A DNA stretch of 64,000 nt, taken from assembly GCA_028564705.1 (NCBI GenBank), contig JAPXFQ010002623.1, positions 1,034,001 through 1,098,000 on the forward strand, given 5' to 3'. Position 1 is the first letter of the stretch. Each line of letters opens with the position of its first letter. A program made the translations under genes and the position numbers. This DNA is from Apricaphanius iberus (Eukaryota; Chordata; Actinopteri; Cyprinodontiformes; Aphaniidae). Below, one piece after another: positions 12,096 to 23,038 of the stretch. The notes beneath the pieces are model-generated. The model was not told the DNA's origin. It did no database searches and saw only the letters and a list, made by a program, of their open reading frames with translations.

Positions 12096-14547
12096 CCTCA
12101 TATCAACAGTAATAGTTCTGGTGGAAAAAAAATTCTATTTTACAAGACACACTAGTAAGAAAGCTTCTAAAATCAATCTTACACGTAGAGCCTGCAGCTC
12201 CAATCTTAATATAATAAAAAGGGCATTTGCAAATGGAAAGTACAACTTAAAACAGCGGGGGTTTTTTAAGAAGTACTACAAGCTATCTGGGCATAGCCAT
12301 ACTGGAATCCATCCGACAACATTAACTGGAACGCTGTTTACTGGGACCTGATACCAAACCCAGTCACAAGTATTCAAAAATGAAGTACTTAAAAAAAGAA
12401 ACGGTGAAAAGTTGAAGGGAAGTTTTTCAAATGTTTCTGACAAATTGTATATAGTTTTTGTCTAATTTGTTTTCAATCTGATAATATTTTGAGGACATAT
12501 TTCTTCAGGAATCCATATCAGTTTCGTTCAGGGGAAATCTCAATTTGGTGTTATAACCAACATAAAAAAGCTTAGTGTGATATTTTTTTCTAATGTACCA
12601 ACGGAAAAAAAACTTACAAAACTGTGAAAAATCACACAAAGGTCTGTGTTTCCACAAAGGTGACTTATAGTAAGGAGAAAAACTATGAAACAAGCTATAA
12701 AATGCATCTAGGATCTCCACTGTGTTTTAGATTGTGAGCTATTGTTCGTGTGACAGATGAGCCTGTAGGAGTTTATAAACCCCAAGGCGCCAGACAACGG
12801 TGGCCTCCTCCATCTTTTCCCATTTGTCCTTAGCCTAATTAAGCCGAGGCTCTCATGGCCCTCCCTCCTCCACTAAATTTTCAAATGACACACACCATGC
12901 GATTGGGTTAAATAAATGAATATTTTTGTATGTTTTGTTGCACTAATTATGAGCGTGCTTAAAAAGGAAATGCAAACTTAAATGTGGAGAAAAATTACAA
13001 AACACTTTTTGTCTGTGTGTGTTAAAGAGAGTGCAGCAGGTTTATGTACTAAACTGAGATGTAAAGAGACCACTAAGGTCCAGAAGCCTATTTACAGCTA
13101 AATAAACAGTGGTTAGTTATATCTATTTGATGTTTAATTGAGTTAGTTCTCCTGACATTTTATTTGATAAATGGCTGTTTCTCACACAGAAACCTTCTGT
13201 GGGTAGAGGAGAAGTATGTGTAAAAAGATCCAGTTTTCAAATCAACTGCACAAAAGTTAACAGAATTTTTGGTTAATCTCAGTGTCAGAACTACTACCCA
13301 ATCATATTACTCACCTAATAATACATTTTAGCATCATCAAGTCTATAAATCTTGAAAGGAAGAATAAATTACTTGAAAGAACCTCAACAAAAAAACAAGA
13401 AAAAATAAGTTGTTGTTTTTTTTAACTAAAGATCACAGTAATAAAGGAATAATGGAGCTCAACATTAGAAAACAAAAATGAAGCAGAATGTTGTACTTCA
13501 GTCTATACTTTCAAAAACAAGCTTAGATAAATGTATCAATATAACTTTTAGACACAAAGATATCCATATCCCCACAGTGGGCTATGCAGATCAAAAGAAA
13601 AACTCAGCAAGACTGTAAAATTATGTGGGGGCGTTTGCTTCACAATGTGCTTTATTATTTTACATGAGTGTTATATATCAGTGATATTTTACAGGCTATT
13701 GCACTCCATATTCACAACGCTTCCAGTCTATGTATTTTAATGAGTCTGTCCGCAATGCAAAACAAAACACATTCAGAGTGGCAGAAAAACACAAACTACG
13801 AATGGGGTTCGAAATAGACTTTTTCCCCCTTCGCTCCCTGGGTAAAAAGAAAAAAGAAAATACTCTGATGAACACGAGACAAAGCCAGGTTGCTCAGTTG
13901 CTATAGCAACAGCTACATGCCGATCAGCCCTTTTGAAAATGTTGTGGTATCATCTTTGACAAACAAGAACACAAGCACACACATATACAGATGACACTGA
14001 CATCTTTGAATAAAAAGATGGCAACATTCACATAGCTGAGAAATAGCATTTATATTTGATGAAATAATGATCTTATAGATAGGGGAAATCCTTTGATACT
14101 GGGGCTTTATGTATGCCAATAAATTGGAGGTAGGGACTGTTAAACAGATGATGTCCAGAGGCTTTGTGGCTGAGAGGAGACTTCCTGAGTGAGGGGAAAT
14201 TAAGAGACTTGGAGCCTCCAGAGGAGTAAACTGAGCAACAAACAAGGCATCTTTTGTTCTTGAGAGTGTGGGGTACTGTGAGATGACACTAATGTCCTCC
14301 CAGCAGCCATGAAGAGTGTGCAGCCTGTTATGGGAATATTCAAAGTAAAGAAAATTAACTGATTAGTCATATGTTAGTAAATGTTTCTAGGGAATATGTC
14401 ATGTAGAGATCAGAGTGCGTAAACAGACATCAATAATGATCAGATTGGATTTCTTCCCCTCTGCTCTTTAAGTCATGAACAATAATCCACCAGGTTGTTC
14501 CAACAACCCATGCTGGTTCAGTCACATGACCATATTTTGCTGTTTTT
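12096..14547. other. Intronic DNA, mostly unrecognised
   Basis: No exon or known repeat supported. 12745-12960 is a non-repetitive stretch with homeobox-type TAATTA/CTAATTATG words and even composition. The 110-codon minus frame at 13913-14245 shows no domain or splice context. Confidence 0.35.
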
Positions 14548-15020
14548 TTCACCTGTTTGATTTTGCGCTGCCGGTGGATTATGGATTATGGTCTCCGATC
14601 TGATGGAGGACAGAGTGGATTACGTGTTCGGCCTGGCCTCCGGTAGACCGGGGAAGCTGCACTGGGGGTTTGGTGAGCTACAGATACAGTCTAGCTACGG
14701 CGGAGGGATCCATAAACAGCAGCGAGCACCCTCTAATAAACACCGGCTCCTCGCCGCCTAGAAAACGTGACCTGCTCGCCCAGTTTGTGCCGTGAAGTTC
14801 CAAGCTTTGCCTGCCGACACACCAACTACATTTCTGAGCAGCTGTCCCACTGTCTGCGTCTTGTAAAAGTTTATAATATTTGAGAAGCGTGGGACATGGT
14901 GCGGGAGCTGCAACCAGGAAACCAGGTGAGGAGGCCGTTTCAAGGTTGACTTCTAGGCCGAGAGGTGCTTTTACAGCAACAACGGCTCTTTTAAGAGCCG
15001 CCCACAAACCTCTTAAGAGC
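14548..15020. other. GC-richer segment carrying a histone-type stem-loop
   Basis: Clearly richer in GC and CpG than its surroundings, with a short direct repeat tggattatggattatgg at about 14574-14590. The minus-strand frame at 14678-15022 is open, but its product has no recognised domain. I found no histone coding sequence here. Confidence 0.4.
14984..14999 (+). promoter_or_regulatory. Histone-mRNA 3' stem-loop motif, perfect match
   Basis: GGCTCTTTTAAGAGCC is an exact match to the 16-base stem-loop at the 3' end of replication-dependent histone mRNAs (6-bp stem, UUUA-type loop), which binds SLBP and directs U7-dependent cleavage. The flanks also fit: caacaac before and gcccac after. There is no histone reading frame upstream and no obvious purine-rich U7 target downstream. 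It is therefore either a remnant of a histone 3' UTR or a chance palindrome. Confidence 0.35.
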
Positions 15021-15179
15021 ATTCCTATCTACATAGTATAACCTATTTATAATATTTATTTTTTTCCTGTCTCTGTATTGAAAACAGCTTGTGTCATGTA
15101 GCTCGGGGTGATTAGCCACAATGTTTATCAGTATTTCCTCCATATCCTATTGAGGCTGTGACTCCATGACAGTCACAGA

Positions 15180-15455
15180 ATCACTGAAACGCTGTCCCCT
15201 GATTGGTTGATGCGGCGCGAATTCGAAGCTGGAGTCCAGTGACTTTCAACTTGAGCAGACTTTTTCACGCGCTGCAACCGCCTCATTCGCACAAATCCTC
15301 CGCGCAGATCAGGCAGAAAAGCTTTTTCGCGAAGCAGATCTGCTTCTGATTTGAAGCGGGACCCCCGGCCGTTCTTCAACGCGCTCCTCCATTGACATAA
15401 CATGTACACCTGACTTGCCGCTTGCTTAATTCGCTTTTGGTGTGGACGTACTGTA
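15180..15455. other. CpG-rich patch
   Basis: About twenty CpG dinucleotides in about 275 bp (gcggcgcgaattcg, cacgcgctg, ttcgcgaag and similar), in a region where CpG is otherwise rare. A CCAAT box in reverse (attgg) is at about 15201-15205. It could be a young CpG-rich DNA-transposon fragment or a small CpG island. No exon is apparent. Confidence 0.35.
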
Positions 15456-17005
15456 ACAGAGGAGACAGCCTCAGATTTATTAGCAGTTTACACAATGAGG
15501 CATCTAACCACAACTCACTCGTTAGGGACATGTTTGGATCATCGGGCAAACATGATCCAATCGCTGAGCTGAATAAAGGGTGGGGCTAGTGACTCACATG
15601 ACGTAATTTAGTGGCCCTGTCACTGTGAATTTGTGACTATTATATATAAACCTTTCAACTGAAACCTTCAAATCAAAAAGAAAGAAAATAAATCCAGATT
15701 CCCCTACCTAAAGGTCTTTTTTACTTTTTAAAATACATTTCCTATGGTCTCTAGCCCAATTATATGCCTTGCTAACCATTTTATGTGGAAAAAGCCCTCT
15801 CTTGCTCCTTTTTCAGGATGTTGCAGTTTAAAGGAGGAGTGGGTAGAGTAAAACGTCAGGATCACAAATCAGTAGTCCATTATTCAGGATATGCAAACGT
15901 ATTGTCTCTGATTGGGTAACAACAATGTGATTATTTTGCTGCCTTTTATCAAATAATTAACTTAACTTGCTTTGTTGGTGGTGTTCCAAGACAAATTCCA
16001 ACAATTTTTTACTCAGCTTCTCCTTCTTTGGTAAAAGAAAAAAAATAATGCAACGCTGATGTGCTATATCCAGAAATAAATCAAGCCCGATCCTGTTCTG
16101 ACATGCTAACTGTTAGCTTTGTCGCTAACAGGTTAGCTTCGGCTAATGGGTTCTACTGGCAAACACTGCTCTGCTTTTTCCAGGCTGCAAAATCGGCTTC
16201 CCGTGGGCTGTCGTGAGCCATGGTAGGCAAGACCATGAATTTCAAATTCATGCTTCATGAATGCTTGTTTTCTTCTGTATTTTCTTTGTGCGGCTAATGC
16301 AAGGAATGGGGGTTGGAAAAAATGTTTACACGCAGCATGCTTATGCAACTCAGAGTGAGCAATTGTTCTTTTTTAAAACAGTGTTTGACGATTTTCAGAG
16401 AAGGAGACCTTTAAACACTTGGAATTAACATCTCCTTGATGACTGAAAGTCTAGGGCAGAATATGAGCACCAATGTTCTCAAAAGGTAACACCTTATCTT
16501 CTAAATCTTAACGGACAACTAGTCTAAACCTTGTACATCTGTTCAGTGCCAGGCACTTGTACGAAGTATAATTTAACACTCAGAAATCATTCTACTGCAG
16601 TAATTTTTGGTGGTTGATTGCTAAGATGTCATCAGAAACACAGAATCGAAGCCCAGTTTCCTACCATTCAAGCACTTATGAATACTTGATAGACCATGAG
16701 TTGGGTTACTTAGAATATACAAAGACATAATGCACTCCAAGCATGAGTCAACACATCAGTTGTTTTCTTTTCTGTGAAACATTTTAGTAAATAGCAACAC
16801 ATCTTTACTGCATTGCTGGAGTAAAACCAGAGTTAACAGGTCTTCCAAGACTGTTTTATTTTTCCTTTGCCATGTTTTATGAGTTATTTAAAGCAATTAT
16901 TTATCTGCCAATGCAAGAAGGGGCCTCCAATGTGGTACCAGATTTGGTTGCTAGGAGACCCGTGATGCAACTACAAATCAGCTTTGCAAGGTTAAAGAGA
17001 GCATG
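15456..17005. other. Intronic DNA, nothing recognised
   Basis: No supportable exon or repeat. 16085-16150 holds several gctaac/gttagc words that form small inverted repeats. Confidence 0.4.
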
Positions 17006-17039
17006 TGACGTCATTGGAACACATGTAGAAATATAAAAG
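17006..17039 (+). promoter_or_regulatory. Candidate Pol II promoter: CRE, inverted CCAAT, TATA
   Basis: A full palindromic cAMP-response element TGACGTCA (17006-17013) overlaps an inverted CCAAT box ATTGG (17013-17017). A TATA box TATAAAAG follows 19 bp later (17032-17039). The order and spacing are those of CREB-driven vertebrate promoters, with start of transcription expected near 17060. No transcript is known to me here; the call rests only on motif arrangement. Confidence 0.4.
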
Positions 17040-17061
17040 AGTGAGCTGTGCAAAAAGTGCT

Positions 17062-17273
17062 TGAAGAACATTTAAGCCATTTATATCCACAAGCACACTC
17101 TTGCAGACTCCCACACTCTCTTTCCCTCCCTCTCTGCCTCCATCTTACGCATGTCCACATTAGCTTTGGAGCAGGTGTGCTGGTAAAATGCCAGAACTAG
17201 ATGTCCAAGTGGACAAAACCCAGGGTGTCTGTCTAATCCAGTTGTGTGGGCTCAAACCACCTCGGGCAAAGAG
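17062..17273 (+). other. Candidate first exon downstream of the CRE/TATA promoter
   Basis: From the expected start near 17062 the sequence runs through a pyrimidine-rich leader (17100-17155) to a consensus splice donor, AAAGAG then GTGAGC, with the exon ending at 17273. It includes an ATG at 17188 in good context (A at -3). It lies antisense to the ksr2 reading direction. If real, it is a gene or lncRNA nested in the intron; if not, it is a chance combination. Confidence 0.3.
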
Positions 17274-17277
17274 GTGA
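17188..17277 (+). CDS. Hypothetical 29-codon ORF behind the candidate promoter
   Basis: Starts MPELDVQVDKTQ and ends ...LKPPRAKR before TGA at 17275-17277. The stop codon lies across the putative splice donor (GT at 17274-17275), so if the donor is used the frame continues into an unknown next exon. The start codon has AAA at -3 to -1. No family is recognised. Composition is mixed and soluble-looking, with no signal peptide. Confidence 0.2.
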   Translation: MPELDVQVDKTQGVCLIQLCGLKPPRAKR

Positions 17278-19480
17278 GCAGCACACAAATAAATGTGTGT
17301 CTGTGGTCACCATAACATTTCAGAACCACAAAACAATTATTTATTTTATCTCCTGGAGCAATCCACAAAAACTGAGTAATCTTGGAGTGGACTATAAACA
17401 AACAAGAGAATTAGCTTGTGAAGGTTTTATCCCCAAATGTTTGAACACCTGAGATTAAAATACCTATTACAAGGAATGTTCGTATGATATTCTTAGAGAC
17501 ACAAAGTTAAAAATTACATAATTTATTAAGATTTTGAGCAATAGTTGCATGCAAATTTATTTTCAGGTATGAATAACATTTGTAAGTCTTGCAGTAGCTA
17601 ATCTAAATAGTTAAGTGCGGTCAAGATATTTGTAAAAGACACATATTGGAGTTTCGGATGACTAATCCTTCCCTTTGCATTATAATGTTTTTAACAAAAC
17701 TCAGTTTGCTGGAATCTTGAAGGCATATTTGAAAAGGTTAGGAAAATTACCTATGACAAAAAAATATATATTGCTAGGATCACAAACTAAATCAATTTCG
17801 ACTCTATAAGACCATCATAATGATAAGACTGACATTTGATTGATTTACTTTGCAAACTATGAATGATGACATGAACGAGATCCTTACTTATGTTCCCCCT
17901 TCAGTAGTAGCAAGTAAATGTAAATAAGAATGATGAACTTAGAAAACAGGAACAGAGGAGTATCTTAAAAGGTTTGAGGGGGTGGGGGCTGGCACTTTTT
18001 CTTCAGGTCCCAAAGACACCAATTTTGTCTTTAATTTCTTTAAATTGCTACATGCTATTCTAATTGTTCTTAACTACATAGTCTGTTTTTTGAGCACTTA
18101 GAAACAGAATTTTGTACTCTGACTAATGACCTCCAGCTGAATGGAGATAGCTCATTTTTTAGATTTTTAAGATTCCAAAGCCTGTATTACTGTCAAGCAC
18201 AGAGTGCTCCTGTATCATTAAAATTTTTGGAACAAAATAATGGAGCTCAGCTTTTAGATTGTAATAATCACATCTCTCTAAAAGACTCTTTTTCATCACT
18301 TTTCCTCCTTACCATTTCAACTTTCTAGAGGCATATTGTTTAATTTGTCGGCTTTTGTGCATCAGAAATGCACAGAAAAATTGACTGGCATTACAATTTT
18401 GCTGATTTTCTGTTTTATCAAACTTGACCAGTGACCAATCAGCTGGAATATCAAAGATTTGATGTTTTTCCAATCAGTGAAGACACCATACCAAGAACAG
18501 CCAGATCCTGCAAACAGAGACACTTTTTGAAGTGAAAACTTTTGATGCATATAAACTAAAAAAACGGAACTGTCTTCTGAGTCAGACAAGCATTTAAAAC
18601 AAACGCTGAGGAAAAACACAAATCTTAAATGTTATTTAAAAGGAAACTGGAGATTATACAACATATGTAGTTGTCTTATCGGTTCGTGAAATCAGCTACG
18701 TTTCAATACCGTACGACTTTAACATGAAATGATCACTGTACAGAATACTATAAAGTGACACTGCTCTGTTTAAACTTTCATCTTTTAGTCATGGCTCATG
18801 TTGGATGTGAAAATGTTGGTCGCCTTTTAGAAATCTCAAGTTTTATGCTAAGTCAGGGTGACGACCTACATTTTTTAAAGAATACACACAAAAGGTAATA
18901 GACATCAATCACTGTTTAAAATGTGACCTCTGATAGACAATGTAACATAGCCTCTGCTCCTAATATAAACAATAATGATGGCAATGATCACAAAAATAAT
19001 AATGTATCTTTCTCACCAAAACTAAGTAAATCTTTTATTTAAAAAAGTTTAAAAACTACAAATTCTAAAGCAACAACTCATCTTGCAACATTACAGTCAG
19101 CATGAAATTCTTTCAACATATTTTGGCTGTAAAATTAATGCAAAATTATGGATTTGCCTTAAAGATTTAAACACAATGGCATAGAAAAGTAGTATTCATT
19201 GACCATGTACTAAATTTGCCAGAAATAACCCCAAAATATGAGTCATGTACTGTATATCTGCTGAAAACCTGAGTCCACTGCTCACTCTACTGTAAGCTAT
19301 GTTTCATTATATGGAGATATGTGGATGAATGACTTTGAATACAGCTGTCAGAACAGCTCACTCACTGCACACAGACACAGTGAGGAGTCTAATCAACCAT
19401 GTGTGGGGTCTTTCAAGATGTAATACTTGATTCCAAATATGGCCCATACGTGTCATTCTTTCTGACCAAAGGAAGGGCAA
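17278..19480. other. AT-rich intronic DNA, nothing recognised
   Basis: No exon or repeat supported. The 17246-17452 and 18362-18619 frames have no recognisable domain or splice context. Confidence 0.45.
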
Positions 19481-19554
19481 ACAACAGTGCTCTCCACAAT
19501 TATTGGCATTCGTATCTTGATGCTAAAAAGCAGGGACAAACCAGATATTAAGGC
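19481..19554. repeat. Possible transposon terminal fragment
   Basis: cagtgctctccacaattatt (19478-19497) resembles a terminal inverted repeat of a fish Tc1/mariner-type family. No partner end was found. Confidence 0.25.
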
Positions 19555-19615
19555 GACTGTATAATTGCTTTTTTTTTTTACATAGGACCAAGCTGGTTTC
19601 ATTACCTTTTTTCCT

Positions 19616-19619
19616 TTAA
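19616..19619. repeat. TTAA target site, left copy
   Basis: TTAA directly precedes the MITE; its duplicate is at 20167-20170. TTAA duplication is diagnostic of piggyBac-type insertion. Confidence 0.55.
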
Positions 19620-20166
19620 AGAGTAACTAAACCCCCACCAGAGTAACAATTTGCCCACATTTCTTTTTGATAAAATCTTTAAAAAGAGGCGTTGCTGGGC
19701 GTGATCTGCACTGTAAACTGACATGACTGCCTACAGGTTCTGCAGTGGGACACACACACAGAGACAGCCAGAAAGATGCAAAGCAATAGTGACGTAAACT
19801 GGATTTCATCAGACGGGGGCATTATGAGGTTGAATATTTCTCTCTACCTCCTTCATACGAAAGAGACTAAAGGAAGGATGGTTCTATGGTTCGGAGACCG
19901 AGCTTCTTTTAATCCAATCCAGTCGTCAAAAATTCAGGCTGGCGTCTGAAATGCAAGCTGAGCCGGTAAGAAACCCAGATTCAAATTCAAGTGCAATGTA
20001 AAGTTTTACCCTGAAGAAGAAACTGCACTAACAGCTTTTGGTAGAAAATTTCACTAAAATCTACTAAAGCACCAAAAATAATGACCAGACGTGTACACAG
20101 CACAATAACCACTTGTTAACATAGTTTATCAGGAAGAAAAAAATACATTTTGGGATGAGTTACACT
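19620..20166. mobile_element. piggyBac-like MITE, 547 bp, flanked by TTAA
   Basis: Imperfect terminal inverted repeats AGAGTAACTAAACCC (19620-19634) and GGGATGAGTTACACT (20152-20166) agree at 12 of 15 positions. TTAA lies on both sides, and the flanks rejoin as a Tc1 family A 3' end. It has no coding capacity, so it would have depended on a transposase made elsewhere. It inserted after the Tc1 copy. Confidence 0.6.
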
Positions 20167-20285
20167 TTAACAATAAAATGCATTTTGTATTGGTTTGGCA
20201 GTAAAATCAATTTGATGATCTCAAATGTAACAAAAAAGCAAAAGCAGAAGAAATCTGTAAGAGGGTAACTACTTTTTTGCTGCTT

Positions 20286-20885
20286 TGATAATCTAAGGTT
20301 TTGACTTTTATACTTTTTAAAGTTAATTATTTAGTTAGGAATATATGAAATGCTGATTGTTCTAGGGGATATCTTTGACATGACAGCACGGAACATTCAT
20401 TTTTGACCTGGTTCACACGACTGGACTTTTGAGACGATTCCGTGCCCAGTTCTGTCATTCGGACAATCGTCAAGCATCAAAGTGGCATCCACTGCCACAA
20501 AACTGTTATATCTAGGATTATTTAGCACTGTGTGTGGTCTCTCAAAATCCGGAAATAAACAATTTTAAAATCTTGCAGTGAAAACCAGGCCTCAGCCATT
20601 CATCAAAAAAGGAAAAACTGGAAAAGATGCAATTAAACAAAAAAAAAGAATGGGTTAACTTTATACCGGCTGCAATACTTAGTCAATGGAACTGCTTAAT
20701 AGCTACTCATCTGAATTTCCTTGTATAAGCATCATATCAGCTTTTTCTCATTTTTTCCTTGGTCCTCTAATAAGAATCTAGTGTTAAAGTCTGGATGGGC
20801 CGAAAAAAAAGCATAGGAGAGAAGTTATATTCTAGGTAATTGAGAGAAATTGTGCAAAGAGTAAAAGTCAAAGATCCATTTTTCT
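20286..20885. other. Intronic DNA, nothing recognised
   Basis: No exon or repeat supported in this stretch. Confidence 0.4.
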
Positions 20886-20893
20886 GCATTCTC

Positions 20894-21585
20894 TAGGGGT
20901 GACCCCAAATAGTTAAAGATTCGATGCATTGCTAAGCAGAGCCTGATTCTACCACCAATCTCAAGGTCAACTCTTCGCAGGTGAAACAAGCATCATCCTG
21001 TTTTAGTATTATAGGGATGCTCAATGTGTAATCTCACATAATTACTGGTTTTGTATGGTTATATGAAGATATATACAGCCTGTAAACATAGTAAACCTGT
21101 AAAACCAAGCATCAATAGAACAAAGAGTTTGATCAACATTTTGACTGCACCAAGCAAATACCCCACTGGAGAAAGAATTTAGATTGCTCTCCCCACATCC
21201 TTTGCACCGCACTACCACAAGCGGGAAGCTTTCTTTACAACTCTTGCATGATTAGGTAGTGACAGATAAATACATAACATTCAGGGCAGACTGGCCACCA
21301 CTGTGGTCAACCATCTGTAAGATGGCGCATTGACAAACACAATCAAACACTGACAAAACATAACTCAACGGATAACCAATGAACATGACTACATTTGGAA
21401 AACAAACTAAAATGTAAAATTGAGAACTTCTACAATTAAAACAAACACATCACCCATATTTCTTTGCGGCGTACAACTGTCCCCCATGCAGCCTGCACAC
21501 ATAGATCATTCGACCATTAGTCAACTATAGAAAGATTCAACAATTCTTATTCGAATGTGTAAATTCTTAGTCGGGGACACCCCTA
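20894..21585. mobile_element. hAT-like non-autonomous element, 692 bp
   Basis: The left end TAGGGGTGACCCC and the right end GGGGACACCCCTA (21573-21585) are inverse copies with one mismatch. The flanks gcattctc (20886-20893) and gtattttc (21586-21593) agree at 6 of 8 positions, and both differences are C/T, consistent with an aged 8-bp target duplication. No open frame of note lies inside. Confidence 0.62.
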
Positions 21586-22076
21586 GTATTTTCCAATCTT
21601 GTGGAACACTATAATAAAAGAAAAAGTGCTGTCCAACTGTACTTCAGAAATAGAACATGAAGCAAATAGCACCAGAGCACAGACATCGAACTGTATAATA
21701 TACAGTGGGGCAAAAAAGTATTTAGTGAGCCACCACTTGTGGAAGTTCTCTGACTTAAAAAGATAGGTGAAGGCTGTAATTTTCATTATAGGTATACCTC
21801 AACTATGAGAGACAAAATCAGAATGAAAATCTAGAAAATCACATGGTCTGATTTGTATCTTTGTTAATTTTTTTTTGTGCAAATTATTATAGAAAATAAA
21901 TATTTGGTAACCAAAAAACAAGCAAGATTTCTGGCTCTGGCAGACCAGTAACTTATGTAAAAGGCTCCTCTGTCCTCCGCTCATTACCCATATTGATGGT
22001 GGCACCTGTGTGAACTCGTTTTCAGCATAAAACACACTTGTCCACAACCTCAAACAGTCATATTCCAAACTCCACT

Positions 22077-22986
22077 ATGGCCAAGACCAACGAGCACCTA
22101 CAGGACACCAAAAGAAAATGTACCTGTGGGAAAACTGAATCTGCAATAGCTAAGCAGATTAGTTAGAGAAAATCAACTGTGGGAGGCATTATTAGAAAAT
22201 CAAAGACAAACAAGACTACTCATAATCTCCCTCGATCTGGGGCCCCACGCAAGATCTTACCTTGTGGGGTAAAAATGTTCACAAGAGTAAAAATCCCATC
22301 ATCACTTGGGGGAACCTAGTGAATGACCTGCAGAGACCTGGGATCAAAGTAACAAAGGCTACCATCAGTAACACACTATGCCGCCAGGGACTCAAACTCT
22401 GCAGTGGCAGACATGTCCCCCTGCTTAAACCAGTACATGTCCAGGCCCCTCTGAACCTAGCAAGTGCATTTGGATGATACAGAAGACAACTGGGAGAATG
22501 TCATATGGTCAGATGAAACCACAGTAGAACATTTTGGTTAAAACTCTACTTGTCGTGTTTGTAGCAGAAAGAATGCTGAGTTGCATCCAAAGAACACCAT
22601 AATTACTGTGAAGCCATGTATTGTGACATTTTTTAATGAAAACCTTACATTAGCAAGGGCATTGAGATATAATGTTCCTGCGTCCTTCAGAATGCCAATA
22701 ATCCCAAACACATTGCTTGGGTAAAACAGGAGTGGCTTTGCAAAAAGCACTTCAAGGTCTTGGGGTGGCCTAGATGGTCTCAAGATCTCCCCCGACATAA
22801 AAAATATTGGGAGTGATTTGAAAGTCCCTGTTTCCCAGCAACAGCCCCAAAACATCCCTGCTCTAGAGGAAATCGGCATGGAGGAATGGGCCAAAAAACC
22901 AGCCAGTGTGTGAAAACTTTAAGTAGACGTACAGAAAATGTTTGCAGTCTGTCATTGCCAACAAAGGTTACATAACAAAGTATTGA
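22077..22986 (+). pseudogene. Tc1 transposase pseudogene (family B)
   Basis: Begins at ATG 22077 (MAKTNEHL...) and would end at TGA 22984-22986. Recognisable parts are the helix-turn-helix region, the stretch encoding VIWSDET-like residues with the first catalytic Asp (about 22502-22520), and the C-terminal end near cattgccaacaaagg. It has an early in-frame stop after about 29 codons and many shifts. About 100 bp is deleted near 22613, where gtgaagc joins catgta. The second Asp and the Glu of the DDE triad are not preserved. It cannot make transposase. Confidence 0.8.
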
Positions 22987-23038
22987 GATAAACTTCTGTT
23001 TTTGAACAAATACAAACAACAAACAAATTATTTTTCCA

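Larger units (their letters stand above)
19555..20285 (+). mobile_element. Tc1 family A 3' remnant, split by a MITE
   Basis: The left piece (19555-19619, with cataggaccaagctgg) and the right piece (20167-20285, with ggcagtaaaatcaatttg and tgatgatctcaaatgtaac) are adjacent parts of the family A 3' terminal region also present at about 1316-1512. They are separated by the MITE at 19620-20166. Only the terminal part of the Tc1 copy remains. Confidence 0.55.

Noticed and set aside
13913..14245. 110-codon minus-strand ORF as a possible ksr2 exon.
   Set aside because: No similarity to KSR2 and no acceptor/donor pair in the right places; cysteine- and leucine-rich chance composition.
14678..15022. 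114-codon minus-strand ORF next to the histone-type stem-loop.
   Set aside because: The product does not resemble any histone, and the stem-loop is oriented for the opposite strand.
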